A stretch of DNA of 64,000 nt from Loripinus fragilis. Taxonomy: Eukaryota; Mollusca; Bivalvia; Lucinida; Lucinidae. A model generated the notes under the pieces. The model was not told the DNA's origin and did not search any database. It was given only the letters and a program-made list of their open reading frames with translations. Shown here piece by piece: positions 1 through 10,106 of the stretch; the first letter of the stretch is position 1, and each line of letters begins with the position of its first letter. The position numbers and the translations under genes were made by a program. The stretch lies in NCBI GenBank assembly GCA_964019695.1, contig OZ026524.1, forward strand, positions 64,363,066 to 64,427,065, read 5' to 3'.

Positions 1-160
1 TTAATCTCCTTTTTGAAGATTGGAAAAACATTCACCTCCTTCCAGTCATTGGGCGTCTTTCCTTGTTTGAGTGATGCTGAGAAAATCAGAGTCAGTATAG
101 GAGTGAGTGGCTCTGCCATTTCCTTGAGGAACCTCGGAGATATGTCGTCCACCATGGGCA
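1..160 (-). mobile_element. LINE reverse transcriptase fragment, cut by the window edge
   Basis: The reverse complement reads about 50 codons with the pattern of the N-terminal half of a non-LTR reverse transcriptase. It has a DDISPRFLKE stretch, then PILTLIFSASLKQGKTP, then NDWKEVNVFPIFKK. These match the family blocks DGIp..LKe, PiL..iFn.Sl..G..P and W....v.PifKKG. An in-frame stop lies just upstream of the block, and the rest of the domain lies beyond position 1. It is a dead fragment. The clade is uncertain (CR1, Jockey or RTE-like). It differs from the RTE element at 14183-17672, whose sequence here is different. Nothing recognisable lies between about 241 and 533. Confidence 0.75.
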
Positions 161-547
161 TCTTTCAGTCTGTCTTTCCTCACCTGGCAACGAAACTAAT
201 TTCTGGTGGAAGAATCTCCCTCTCACTGATGCCAGGTTGAAGCCAAGGTTATCAAGTATTGATGTTATAACTGTATAAGACGATTCCACATGAAAAAAAT
301 GGATAACTATTACTAAATGTTTAGGGGATGTCCTATTGTGCAACCTACCCCTTTGGTAGCATCTCCTGGTTTGTCATAGGGATCTGCCTGTCTAAACAGT
401 GTTTTCCCTGGCACACAAAATCCTACGTTTTGGCATACTTTCAATCAAAATGAAATGACCCCCAAAAATTAATATGTGCGTCCTCTTGACACAATTAAAA
501 AAAACAACAGCAAGAAATCTCTCGTAAGTTTCCTCAACTGTGAAATT

Positions 548-876
548 ACCGGGCCTTGTAGCGTAGTCGGTAACGTGTCTGGCAACAGATGCAAGTCTGC
601 CTGCAGATCAAGGGGTCGCGCGGTAGATCACGGCCCGGTCCCATACTTTCGTGGAGATTGATCATGAAATAATTTCAATGGTCATTCTCCTCCCTTCCGC
701 TGAATCATTTAAGAATTGTTGTTGTCGGTTACAGCGATAGTATGTGCACGAAGTACTGGTAAACTGCTTGTTCAAGCTTGCCCAGGAAAAAAGTGTAATT
801 GGGTGAACTGACCGTCCCGCCATGACCATAGCTGTTGACTTGGGACATAAAGCAAAAAAATAAAAGAAAGAAAAGA
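548..876 (+). mobile_element. tRNA-derived SINE, family A, copy 1
   Basis: A tRNA-like head (box A-like TAGCGTAGTCGG, box B-like GGGGTCGCGCGGTAGATC) is followed by a body that recurs at 4581 and 4930 and contains CTGCTTGTTCAAGCTTGCCC. The tail is A-rich. A 14-bp direct repeat TCAACTGTGAAATT flanks the element at 534-547 and 877-890, as expected for a LINE-mobilised insertion. It lies upstream of the first visible ZC3H13 exon, probably in an intron. Confidence 0.85.
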
Positions 877-890
877 TCAACTGTGAAATT

Positions 891-1513
891 GTACTTTCAA
901 AGCGTATCAGGGTTTTTCTGTGGCTAATTATAGATAATTTTATCAATAACGTCCCATTCGCAACATGTGTATTGCCTCAAACTCCCTAACATTGGTGTCT
1001 CCTGCAATATCTTTTTGGAAAAAGACTGCGCAAGACAACTTGGGGATGCAATTGTTGGGGAGTTAGATACTTCATTCATTCTTGTAGGTATCAAGCTTGA
1101 ATGAGTTTGAATTTTGATCTGGTCCCACCACTTACTATGGAGTTAGCTGCCCTTGAGGGTCTGAAAATATCATTTTCCCAGCTTTTTCTGCCATTTTAAT
1201 TCAGATATTTTGGATATTTATTAATTGCAGATAAGCAGAGCTGGCACAATACCTTGTGTTTGAAGTTAGACCTGATCGCTGTTTAAAGTTCAGAATTACC
1301 TGCCTTTGAAGTTCATTGTAAAATATTGTGTCATCAAACATGCTAGCTCTCTTGTGTGCGACTGTTGCCAAATTGGCTACTTGTTTATGAAAGGTCTTTT
1401 TTCAAGGGGATACCAGTGAATCTTAAGCATATGGATGTTTTGGGGACACTCTGAAAAATAGGCAAAATCACTGTATCAAAGTGTCAGAGGTCCTTGCAAT
1501 ATTGGTACATTAA
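891..1513. other. No recognisable feature
   Basis: AT-rich sequence with no open frame of note, no tRNA and no inverted repeat that I could identify. It is presumably intron or 5' flank of the ZC3H13-like gene. Confidence 0.5.
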
Positions 1514-3577
1514 CAGGGCTCTCACACCCCTTTTTGGGAATGGGGCCAGGGTCCATGGAATTGGGAAAATTAGTGGGGTTTTGACTAAAATTGGGAAATT
1601 TGACATAGTCCTTTTCCATTGCTTGATTGATTCCAATAATTAAACTGCTATAATGAATGTTAAAATGTCAATCAGTGTACTATGAGAGAAGCAATTGTGA
1701 TTGTATTCTATTCTGTGAAATTGTAAATATGTAACAATATGTTCTGTATGTGTATTAATGAAATAAAAATGGAGAATCAAAAAAAAAATATATATATATA
1801 GCTCCACTTTGAAAAAGTTGGAGCTATATTTGATTTGGGTTGTCTGTCTATCATTTCGTCCGTCCCTCTGTCCGTCATAATTTTGTTTCCGCTCAATATC
1901 TTGAGAAATACTTTATAGAATCTAACTAATTTTTAGATATATATTGATATGATCTACCTTGGGATTGTTACACAAAATTTTTTGAACATTTGTACCAGAG
2001 TTATGTTCCTTGATTTACACCGAAATTTTGTTTCCAATCAATATCTTGAGAAGAACTTGACATATTTTCAGCAAATTTTATATGCATTCATATTGACAAG
2101 ATCTAGCTTGGGATTGTTACACATCATTTTTCGAAAATTTGTACCAGAGTTATGGTCCTTTATTTACGTCAAAATTTTGTTTCCGCTCAATATCTCGAGA
2201 ACCAATTGGTAGAATTTCACCAAATTTTATAAAGGCATTCATCTTGGCAAAATCTCGCTTGGGATTGTTACACATCATTTTTTGGCAAAATTGTACCAGA
2301 TTTACACGGAAATTTCGTTTCCGCTCAATATCTTAAGAACAGCTTGACATATTTGCACCAAATTTAATATGTGCATTCATATTGACAAGATCTAGCTTGG
2401 GATTGTTATATGTCATTTTTCGGAAATTTTTGTTCCAGAGTTTTGTCCCTTTATTTACTCCAAAATTTTGTTTCCGCTCAATATCTTGAGAACCAAATGG
2501 TAGAATTTCACCAAATTTTATATATGCATTTTCTTGGCAAAATCTAGCTTGGGATTGTTACACTTCATTTTTCGGAAATTTGTACCAGAGTTATGGCCCT
2601 TTATTTACTCCAAAATTTCATTTCTGCTCAATATCTTGAGAACCAATTGGTAGAATTTTTACCAAATTTTATATATGCATCCAACTTGGCAAGATCTAGC
2701 TCGGGATTGTTACATGTCATTTTTTGCAATTTTTTACCAGAGTTATGTATGGCCCTTGATTTACGTTTAAATTTTATTTCCATTCAATATCTTGAGGACA
2801 AATGGACAGAATTTCACCAAATTTTTATATATGCATTCATATTGACAAGATCTACGTTGGGATTGTTACACATCATTTTTTAGCATATTTGTACCAGAGT
2901 TATAGCCCTTGATTTACGCCAAAATTTCGTTCCGTTCAATATCTTGAGAGCAAATGGACAGAATTTCAACAAATTTTATTAATGCATTCATATTGACAAG
3001 ATCTACGTTGGGATTGTTACACATCATTTTTCGCACATTTGTACCAGAGTTATGGCCCTTGATTTAGACAAAATTTTGTTTCCGTTCAATATCTTGAGAA
3101 CAAATGGGCTGAACTTCACCAAATTTTATATATGCAATCTTATTGACAAGATCTACGTCGGGATTGTTACACATCATTTTTTGCTCATTTGTACCAGAGT
3201 TATGGCCCTTGATTTACTCCAAAATTCCGTTTCCTTTCTATATCTTTAGAACAAATAGACAGATTTTGATCAAACTTTATATAACTATTAATACTGACAA
3301 GATCTACATTGGGATTGTTAGCTGTCATTTTTCGCAAATTTGTTAGAGAGTTATGGCCCCTTGATTGATGTCAGTATTGCTTAGCACTCAATATCCTGAG
3401 AAACTCTGGTCTTTTGCTGCATGCACAGCACTGTAGCGAGGCTATAGTCAGATTCTCTGACAATTATATTTTTTTTGCCAAATTCAGAATTTGTTTGTTG
3501 AATTGGGAAAAAACATACTTTTGGCATTGGGAATGGGACCGAATTTCGGCCCCAAAATCGGATGATCGAGAGCCCTG
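1514..3577. mobile_element. CAGGGCTCTC MITE split by a tandem-array element
   Basis: The left end CAGGGCTCTCACACCCC and the right end ATCGAGAGCCCTG are inverted. Inside them, GGGAATGGGGCC on the left faces GGCCCCAAAATC on the right. The two halves of this small element are separated by the 150-bp array at about 1795-3400, so the array-bearing element inserted into the MITE. No coding sequence is seen. Confidence 0.55.
1795..3400. repeat. Tandem array, about ten 150-bp units, Pearl/Helentron-like
   Basis: The head is a short palindrome (TAGCTCCACTTT ... TTGGAGCTA), then a CCGTCC-rich microsatellite, then about ten diverged units. The landmark GGGATTGTTA recurs at 1961, 2110, 2261, 2399, 2551, 2703, 2859, 3010, 3160 and 3311, a spacing of 138-156 bp. 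Palindromic head, microsatellite and central minisatellite are the layout of bivalve Pearl elements and of Helentron-associated elements. The short open frames inside are by-products of the repeat. Confidence 0.8.
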
Positions 3578-3686
3578 TAAGATGTTTCTTTCACATAAAA
3601 TGCAAAACTGGTGCTTATGCAATTGATTAGCATCATTTATTATGATTATTTGTTGCTTATTTCAAATTTTTCATTGTGTGTTGCAG

Positions 3687-3796
3687 AGGGAAGCAGTGCC
3701 ACAGAAATGTTTGAACTGGTTTCGTGAAGGAAACTGTCCATATGGCAGCAAGTGTAAATTTCAGCATGGCCCTTTCTCAGGATCAAAAGGAAAAGG
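3687..3796 (+). CDS. ZC3H13: ZC3H13-like, window exon 1: CCCH zinc finger
   Basis: The exon lies between TGTGTGTTGCAG and a GTAAG donor. It reads REAVPQK, then a CCCH finger with the exact spacing C-x8-C-x5-C-x3-H (CLNWFREGNC, PYGSKC, KFQH), then GPFSGSKGKG. In ZC3H13 the single CCCH finger is near the N terminus and is followed by a GP..GKG stretch, as here. The finger is of the RNA-binding type. The exon ends two bases into a glycine codon, which exon 2 completes. There is no ATG in frame upstream of the acceptor, so the start codon must be in an exon to the left of the window. Confidence 0.92.
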
Positions 3797-3915
3797 GTAA
3801 GATTCCTCACAACAGTTTTATGACCTCAACAGGGATTTTTTTTTTGTAAATTTTGGGGCCCAAAAGCTTGGCACTTTGACTTTCTGAGAATTAAAAGCCT
3901 AAAAGGAAAAGGGTA

Positions 3916-4176
3916 CTGGGGACAAAAATATTTCTATATTGCACTTGTCCTGCAGGACGAGTGACTTACAATTCTCACTTGTCCTGCAAACACATTCACC
4001 ATCCTTTAAAAGAATATGCAATAAAGAATATAAATGGGAGTTATATGTAATATGACTTCCCCGAGTAATTCATCCCAAAGCACTCGTCCTACAGGACGAG
4101 GGCTGTGGAGAGAATTACTCGTCCTTTCTAGATTTCACTCGTAACTATGAGCGGACGAGTGGATTTTTTGTCCCCT
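3916..4176. mobile_element. CAGGGGACAAAA-type MITE, internally deleted
   Basis: Terminal inverted repeats CTGGGGACAAAAA and TTTTTGTCCCCTG enclose short motifs (ACTCGTCC, TGCAGGACGAGTG) shared with the copies at 34058-34418 and 39487-40093. The flanks GGGTA and GGGTT suggest a 5-bp target duplication with one change. It is non-coding and sits 120 bp into the intron after window exon 1. Confidence 0.7.
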
Positions 4177-4302
4177 GGGGTTAGATTCCAGTGGCTCACT
4201 AGCATCTTTGGTCACAAGTTTGGTGCTTGCAGTATAGTAAATGTTCTTAAATTTCGAACACTGTAGCTAGTTGCCTGCCAGAAATGCCTATACAAACAGT
4301 GT

Positions 4303-4349
4303 AGACCCAGATCAGACTGCTTCTGAAGAAGCAGTCTGATAAGGGTCTT
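4303..4349. repeat. Hairpin repeat, AGACCCAGATCAGACTGCTTC arms
   Basis: Near-perfect inverted repeat: CAGATCAGACTGCTTCTG faces AGAAGCAGTCTGATAAGGG. Related hairpins lie at 5232, 7167, 10556, 32918, 40670, 44856 and 51418. It looks like the core of a small MITE family. No gene is present. Confidence 0.6.
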
Positions 4350-4580
4350 CCCTATTTGTTATTCTGACAAGCATTTTGTGAAAACCAGGGTGATAACCAA
4401 CATTTTAGTTGAAAACAGAAATAATAAAGTGCTCGAAATTTTAGAGCATTAACTACCATACATACATTCCGCTACTAGATTGCTAGCTACTTCACATGGC
4501 TGTTTAAAGAGGACCTTGTACTTTGAATATGCCATAAGTATCAATTGACTAGGCCAAAACACATATATATATTCTTTGCC

Positions 4581-4891
4581 ACCGGGCCGCGTAGCACAGT
4601 TGGTAACATGTCTGGCTACAGATGGGTGTCTGACTGCAGATCCAGGGGTCGCGAGTTTGATCTCAACCTGGTCCAATACTTTTGTGGAGATTGATCTATG
4701 GTCATTCTCCTCCCTTCCGCTGATTCATTCAAGAAGGGTTGTTGTCCATTACAAGCCAAAGTATGTGCATGAAGTACTGGTAAACTGCTTGTTCAAGCTT
4801 GCCCAGGAAAAAGTGTGGTTAGGTGAACTGACCGTCCTGACATGACCATAGCTGTTGCATGGGAGGTAAAGCAACAAACCAAACCAAAAAC
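4581..4891 (+). mobile_element. tRNA-derived SINE, family A, copy 2
   Basis: The head has box A-like TAGCACAGTTGG and box B-like GGTCGCGAGTTTGATCTC. The body is shared with 548-876 and the tail is AAACCAAACCAAAAA. TCTTTGCC occurs on both sides (4573-4580 and 4892-4899), a likely short target duplication. The head is not a tRNA gene: it runs straight into SINE body. Confidence 0.85.
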
Positions 4892-4929
4892 TCTTTGCCT
4901 GCTAGTGTTGTCTACTGATAACCTTTGCA

Positions 4930-5215
4930 AATATAGCCAGTTGGTAGCGAGTCCGACTGCAGATCCAGGGGTCGTGAGTTCGATCCCGGCCTGGTACCAT
5001 ACTTTAGCGTAATTGATCAAGAAATAATTTCTACGGTTATTCTCCTCCTTCCGCTGATTCAAGAAGGGTTGTTTTCAATTACAAGCGAAAAAAGGTGCAC
5101 AAAGTAAGTTTGTTAACGGCTTAGTCAAGCTTGCCCAGGAAAAAGTGTGGTTAAGTGAACTGACATGACCATAGCTGTTGACTGAGACGTCAAGAATCAA
5201 ACCAAACAAAAACAA
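4930..5215 (+). mobile_element. tRNA-derived SINE, family A, copy 3, 5' end damaged
   Basis: It retains the tRNA-like TAGCCAGTTGG and GGTCGTGAGTTCGATCCC boxes and the family A body with CAAGCTTGCCCAGG, ending in an AAACCAAACAAAAAC tail. The 5' end joins unrelated sequence without the usual ACCGGGCC start. It follows copy 2 by about 40 bp in the same orientation. Confidence 0.8.
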
Positions 5216-5231
5216 AAATTTTGTAAATGGT

Positions 5232-5290
5232 TTGAACCCAGATCAGGCCTGACAAAATCAGACCTGATCTGGATCCAAACTGTTTGTCAC
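5232..5290. repeat. Hairpin repeat, CCCAGATCAGGCCTGAC arms
   Basis: ACCCAGATCAGGCCTGACA is followed by the inverted partner CAGACCTGATCTGGATCC. The flanking ACTGTTTGTCACTGATTGTA and a GCATGCGAGG motif recur near 44856, 51418 and 60450, marking one repeat family. Confidence 0.55.
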
Positions 5291-5502
5291 TGATTGTATT
5301 CCTGAAAAGGATTTTTTGTAAAAAGATTCATTTTGAAAAAAAGGTGCAACATTACCCTGGAACCCAGCATGCGAGGAATTAAAGAAAGTATTCTTAGGAA
5401 AAGTTGGTGTTCACAAAATAACTTGTACCATTGTTATTACCACATTACAGATAATTTAATACCTCATGACCTTTTTTCTAAGGAGCAACTCTGAAAAATA
5501 TA

Positions 5503-5680
5503 CAGGCCTCCAAATAAGAGTGCGTAGTTGAAAAATTATTTTCTTATTTCTCAACCAAAACATATATTGTGGGTACTCAAAAGAACCGTCTCAATGAGAC
5601 GGTTCTTTTGAGCACCCAAACACATGTTAAAACTGATTGATAAAAAAACAAACGCAATTTTACGCTAAAAAATTTTGTTA
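5503..5680 (+). mobile_element. Hairpin MITE copy 1 (family H)
   Basis: Family H has ends close to CAGGCCTCCAGATAAGAG and CTTATCTGAACCTGTG and a central perfect hairpin GAACCGTCTCA/TGAGACGGTTC. This copy has the left end and the hairpin at about 5584-5608. The right end is replaced by the Pearl-like element that starts at 5681. Confidence 0.85.
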
Positions 5681-6773
5681 TACCCCCCGCAAATTTGTTT
5701 GTGGTGGGTATACTGTTTTCACGTTGTCCGTCCGTGCGTGTGTGCGTCCGTCCGTCCGTAACGTTTTGTTTTTTTAATATCTTGAAGAGTCATTGCTGGA
5801 TTTTTTATCAAACCTTGCAAATTTGTTCATATATGCAAGACAAATACTTTAGACAAAAAAGTAAGGGCTAGGGGCCAATTCTATTAGAGTTATTTCCCTT
5901 TGTAGTTCTAAATGGCTTTTAATATAGGGTTTTATGCTTATGCTATTATAGGCCATACAAGGGCCGATCAACTCCTACTACAGCTTTTGATGGAACACTT
6001 TGATACTTTGCCTATACAATGTAGACACATTGAACATATGCATGAAGGAGTTTGGTTCAGAAAAAATAATATTTGACAAAATGACAGCTGTGAGAACTTA
6101 GACAATTTTACCCTAATAGGGCTTTTGTATATGCATAGATGGTGCCTTCATGGGCCGATCAACTCCTAGTACAGCTTTTGATGGAACAATTCAATACTTT
6201 GCCTATACAATGAAGACACATTGAACATATGCATGAAGGAGTTTGGCTCAGAAAAAATAATTTTTGACAATATGACAGCTGTGAGAACTTAGACAATTTT
6301 TCCCCAATAAGGCTTTTGTATATGCATAGATGGTGCCTTCATGGACTGATCAAATCCTACCACAGCTTTTAATGTAGCAATTTGATACTTTTCCTATACA
6401 ATATAGACACATTGCACATATGCATGAAGGAGTCTGGTTGAAAAAAATTTTTTTTTGACAAAATGACAGCTATTAGAACTTAGACAATTATTACCTTATA
6501 TGACTTTTGTATATGCATGGATAGTGCCTTTATGGGCCGCTCAACTCCTACCACAGCTTTTGATGGAGCAATTCGATACTTTGCGGATATAATGTAGGCA
6601 TATTGAACATATGCATGAAGGAGTTTATAATTTTTGTTTGCACAGATTCTGCTGAAATCTTCTTTTCAAAACTTAGGTCTGCTTGTTTGAACTATAACTT
6701 GCCAAGTTTTTTCACTGAATCTTACTGTGCGGGGGGTATCTAATAAGCATTGCTTATTGACTTTTTTCATTTA
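5681..6773 (+). mobile_element. Pearl/Helentron-like element, copy 1
   Basis: It starts TACCCCCCGCAAATTTG, with a GTCCGTCC microsatellite, then about 3.4 units of a 191-bp repeat (ATGACAGCTG landmarks at 6081, 6272, 6463). It ends GTGCGGGGGGTATC followed by the palindrome AATAAGCATTGCTTATT. The 19491-20965 copy shares both ends. Terminal CCCCCCGC/GCGGGGGG pairing, a 3' palindrome and internal minisatellite fit non-autonomous Helentron-type elements. It stops only about 14 bp before the acceptor of window exon 2 and supplies the T-run CTTTTTTC upstream of that splice site. Confidence 0.75.
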
Positions 6774-6787
6774 TATTTTGTTACCAG

Positions 6788-6900
6788 GAGACATGAGGCA
6801 GACAACACTGAAGATTTGAGATTACGGGTAAAGCGCAAAGACAAGGCTATTGAAAAGGCAGGAAGTGACACGGATGAGTCTGAAGCGAGTAGACTTCGAG
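6788..6900 (+). CDS. ZC3H13: ZC3H13-like, window exon 2
   Basis: Acceptor ATTTTGTTACCAG, donor GAG|GTAT. The first base completes a glycine codon. The exon then reads RHEADNTEDLRLRVKRKDKA, IEKAGSDTDESEASRLR. It is charged, with an acidic SDTDESE patch, as in the region after the finger in ZC3H13. It ends with one base of the glutamate codon finished by exon 3. Mobile DNA crowds it: a Pearl-like element ends just upstream, and a SINE has inserted at its donor, duplicating the last nine exon bases plus GTAT. Confidence 0.88.
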
Positions 6901-6904
6901 GTAT

Positions 6905-7113
6905 TTTTTGTTATTTTTTTTTATTTCATTTTTTACGTCCCATCGACAATCTTTCAGTTATTAAGGGACAAGTCTTCCTGGGGTGAACCAGTACTAAGCT
7001 AGGATAAATATGTCTTTCTCAAGGACTACAACGCAGTGACGCCGGTGAGGCTCGACCCCGCGGCCCCTCGGTCTCGAGTCAAGCTCTCTACCACTAAGCC
7101 ACTGCGCTCCCCG
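6905..7113 (-). mobile_element. tRNA-derived SINE, family B, inserted at the exon 2 donor
   Basis: On the minus strand the element has a tRNA-like head (CAGTGGCTTAGTGGTAGAG, box B-like GGGTCGAGCCTC), a body with GTCCTTGAG and CTAGCTTAGTACTGGTTCA, and a 3' end ACGTAAAAAATG with an A-rich tail. The 13-bp direct repeat GACTTCGAGGTAT lies at 6892-6904 and 7114-7126. The repeat contains the exon 2 splice junction, so two copies of the donor now exist. Use of the outer one would add 222 bp, in frame but with a stop codon inside the SINE. Confidence 0.92.
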
Positions 7114-7166
7114 GACTTCGAGGTATAATATTACCCGTTTAAGCCTAGCGTCCTTTTTGTGGTACA

Positions 7167-7225
7167 TAGACAAACAGTGCAGACCCAGATCAGACGCCGC
7201 AGAATGCATCGTCTGATCAGGGTCT
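7167..7225. repeat. Hairpin repeat, CAGACCCAGATCAGACG arms
   Basis: CAGTGCAGACCCAGATCAGA faces CGTCTGATCAGGGTCTCCAC. It is the same hairpin family as 4303-4349, without coding content. Confidence 0.6.
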
Positions 7226-7229
7226 CCAC

Positions 7230-8970
7230 TGTTTGCTAACAGATAGTTCTTTTAGATTTTTGATAAAAAATGAAAAATACAACCTAACAACCCTTAAAAT
7301 GTAAATGGACAGGTCCAATTGATAATAATAGGAATTCCATTCGGCTTATTATAAATGGGTTAAGAAGGGGCTAAGGGTATTTGGTTCATTAATATAACTA
7401 CAAATGACCTTTTTTGTCACAAATGATCAAATAGAGGTTTGCTTTGAAATTATGATTATTAATGTACCACAAGGCCTAGAGCCTTGATATTTGGTATGTA
7501 GGATCATCTAGTGGTGCCATACTCTACCAAGTTTGTTCAAATTGTGGTTTTGGGTCTAAAAATGGCACCACCTACATTGTAGGTGTCACATGTCAGCATA
7601 TATTTTTTTGAAAATCAGACTTGGTTATTCTGAACACTATATGGTTCAAAAGGTAATGTCAGTTAGAAATGTTATAATATACATGTATCGAAATGAAACT
7701 GAAGTGTTCTTGATTAAAATTATTTTTACCTGGACAAAATCAACACATTTTACAGATTCATTGCAGAGTTGTTTAAACAAATATACTATGCACAATAACT
7801 TTAGCAATTGTATTGTATGGGTGAGCCCATCCACATCATATCTCAAGTTTCATTTGCTGTCATGGAGATACAAGCGCCGATCATCTGACAAGAATTTCCA
7901 TTTAAAAAAATACTGAATTACCAAAGGCAGCGGCCGTGCTAAAGTGACGTTAAATTTTAAGACTAGCGGCTAACGTGGGTATTTCTGATCATTGGGGGGA
8001 AGCCAAAAACATTTTCAAGCGATTGTTTGGTCACTGAAAACCAAAAAAGCATAGAAAATGTTGCAATATTCTGAACTTTCTCAGAGAAATAAAGGACCAT
8101 TTTTTCACATTTTGACGTTTTTATTAATGTGTAAATGTTAATGCCTTTAAACGGTGTTTCTAGTCGTTTTTTCTTGAACCACATTGACAAGTTAAACTGT
8201 TAGATGCCTTCCAACACATTCAGGCACATAATGTTGAATGAAACATCTTCATGGCTATAGAGCCAAGCAGAAAGATAAAAGCTAATGTCACCGTTATCTC
8301 GCAAATGTGTCACACCATTTTCCAGCAACTTGAGGTTTTAATCAACCATAAGATGAGTTACATTGTAAGCTTATGACACGTTTTGATGTCAATGATGGCA
8401 GCTGATTTCAACATGAAATCTCTATCACATCTGTCAAATAACCAATAGTTTCTATAGGCGTATGATGCATGAGGAACATGTAAGATCACCAAACGAAAAT
8501 CACATGGTTATCATTTTAGCATTACTTACAACCGATATGATTTTTTATTTACTGACCCCTCCTGCAATTCTTGCTCTCCCCAAATGCCTATTTAAAGGAT
8601 GGCGTCTGTAAATTGGTGGTTTCATTTGCCTAAGATCCTGTTCTCGTCATTGTAATTGAAATTGTTCAATATTGCACAAAGATGAGCACATAAAGATGCG
8701 AAACATAAGAAATTGCTAAACTTATTGTGCATAGTATACATAAAGACTTACAAACTACAATAGATACATAGTCCAGAAAGGCAAACTATATCTGTGTGCA
8801 GTGATTTTTTGGGCCATTTTTACCGTCTTATATGGGAGTCATTCCCAATCCAAAAATGGCCTTTACTTTCCCATTTTTATGTATTTTAGTACTTATTTTC
8901 CCAATTTTTATGATATATTTTCCCAAATGTAAAGAAAAAGGTAGCTTCCCAAAATCCAAAATATTATCAC
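7230..8970. other. Intron sequence with no recognised gene
   Basis: AT-rich. A 108-codon open frame at 7590-7916 has no recognisable domain, no splice-site support and poor codon character. A stretch at about 8815-8965 is rich in TTTCCCA and resembles the inner part of the 1514-3577 MITE. I see no tRNA or other RNA gene. Confidence 0.45.
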
Positions 8971-8974
8971 TGGT

Positions 8975-9140
8975 GTGTAAAATTTTGATTATTTTATTAT
9001 TCATCAGTTTAAGCATGTATTTTGGGTTCTCGAAAGAACCGTCTCAATGAGACGGTTCTTTTGAGTACCCACAAAATATTTTTGGTTGAGAAATAAATTT
9101 TAAAAAATCAAATGCACACTCTTATCTGGACACGCCTGTA
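8975..9140 (-). mobile_element. Hairpin MITE copy 2 (family H)
   Basis: Reverse orientation. The hairpin GAACCGTCTCA/TGAGACGGTTC lies at about 9037-9060 and is perfect. The GTACCCACAAAATAT and TGGTTGAGAAATAA motifs and a CACTCTTATCTGGACACGCCTG end follow. Confidence 0.85.
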
Positions 9141-9570
9141 TTACATCCAGGCATCTAGCAATTTAGCAATATACTCCAATGAAACATCTCAAGATAAGCT
9201 GCCAGAAGCATGAACTAGACAGTCTATTATTGTCATCCAGTTGCATGACAAACTACATGAAAAGTTGTTCATTTCTACATGCTCATTTCTTTGAATAAAT
9301 GAAAGTGGTTGAGATTTTGTTTAAAAAAAGCTTATGGTGTAAAACTCATTGAAAAGACATGTGCTGTAGGTAAACATTTTTTTGAAATTGCCTCATTGAG
9401 GCAAATCCAATGTGTACCTACAACATATGTTACTGAAAATAAGGATGAACACTATTTAGAAATTTACATTTTCCAAGTATCATGTCCATTGTCTTTACCT
9501 CTTTTAAATGCTATGACAGCTCTATCTCCAAATTTGAGTTCATGAACTACCTCTTTGCTAACCTGCTAGT

Positions 9571-9660
9571 TGCATGGTTCAACCCAGGAAGACCGTCCCG
9601 CATAACTGAAAGATTGTTGAGTGGACGTAAAGAATCAAATCAAACAAACAAACAAACAAG
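9571..9660 (+). mobile_element. SINE family B, 3' fragment
   Basis: Only the 3' portion is present: GGTTCAACCCAGGAAGACCG, then TGAAAGATTGTTGAGTGGAC and an (AAAC)n tail. It is 5'-truncated, with no tRNA-like head. Confidence 0.75.
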
Positions 9661-9707
9661 TAAGCAGGTACTTTGGTCTATCAGGACCTCAGTTAGTGAG
9701 AGTTTTG

Positions 9708-9902
9708 ATTTGTTTGTTTGATTTGATTCTTTGGGTCCTATCAACAATCTCTTTTATAAAGGGACGGGTCTTCCTGGGTTGAACCAGTTCTAAGCTAGGA
9801 TAATGTGTCTTGCTCAAGGACCACAACGCAGTGGCGCCGGTGAGGCTCGAACCCGCGGCCCTTCGGGCTCGAGTCAAACACTCTACCACTGAGCCACTGC
9901 GT
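9708..9902 (-). mobile_element. SINE family B ending at the exon 3 acceptor
   Basis: A nearly full minus-strand copy with head CAGTGGCTCAGTGGTAGAG and box B GGGTTCGAGCCTC. GTTTTG occurs on both sides (9702-9707 and 9901-9906), a possible short target duplication. The SINE head stops about ten bases before the AG of window exon 3, so the polypyrimidine tract TTTTGTTTCAG directly abuts SINE DNA. Any branch point must be inside the SINE or be very close. Confidence 0.85.
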
Positions 9903-9912
9903 TTTGTTTCAG

Positions 9913-10052
9913 AGCTTGATTTTAAGAAAGAGTTACAGTTGGAGCAAGAGAGACAAAGAATACAGAGGGAGTTGAGTCAGCTCGATGACGAAGAGAACGT
10001 ACGAGGGGGGCGTGAAAATTTCATCATTGAGAAGAAAATTATGGCAGCAAAG
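9913..10052 (+). CDS. ZC3H13: ZC3H13-like, window exon 3: RxxIQREL helix
   Basis: Acceptor GTTTTGTTTCAG, donor AAG|GTAGG. It reads ELDFKKELQLEQERQRIQRE, LSQLDDEENVRGGRENF, IIEKKIMAAK. The RQRIQRELSQLD...IIEKK run matches in order the RQKIQRELMKLE...IIIKK helix that vertebrate ZC3H13 has after its finger, which is the best single argument for orthology besides the finger. It is probably an alpha-helical or coiled segment. The exon ends in phase 0. Confidence 0.92.
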
Positions 10053-10106
10053 GTAGGAACTAGGAAGGCAGGGATAATTCTGTCTCAGAATATCACAAAA
10101 GAAAAT

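Noticed and set aside
548..640. tRNA gene in the SINE heads (also 4581, 39730, 48170, 62630)
   Set aside because: Box A and B motifs are present, but the heads run into SINE body, the cloverleaf is imperfect and target duplications show retroposition.
1949..3346. Five + strand open frames of 65-96 codons
   Set aside because: They fall inside the 150-bp tandem array, use the same repeat in different frames and have no splice or domain support.
1795..3400. CRISPR-like array
   Set aside because: Units are about 150 bp, directly adjacent and diverged, without unique spacers or cas genes.
5580..5610. Rho-independent terminators at the GAACCGTCTCA hairpins
   Set aside because: The DNA is eukaryotic, the hairpins are cores of a dispersed MITE and are not followed by a coding end.
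5672..6783. ATTTTGTTA at 5672-5680 and 6775-6783 as the target duplication of the Pearl-like element
   Set aside because: The second copy of the element has no equivalent 9-bp duplication, and one repeat lies in MITE sequence. Chance cannot be excluded.
7590..7916. 108-codon + frame
   Set aside because: Low-complexity composition, no domain and no splice signals.
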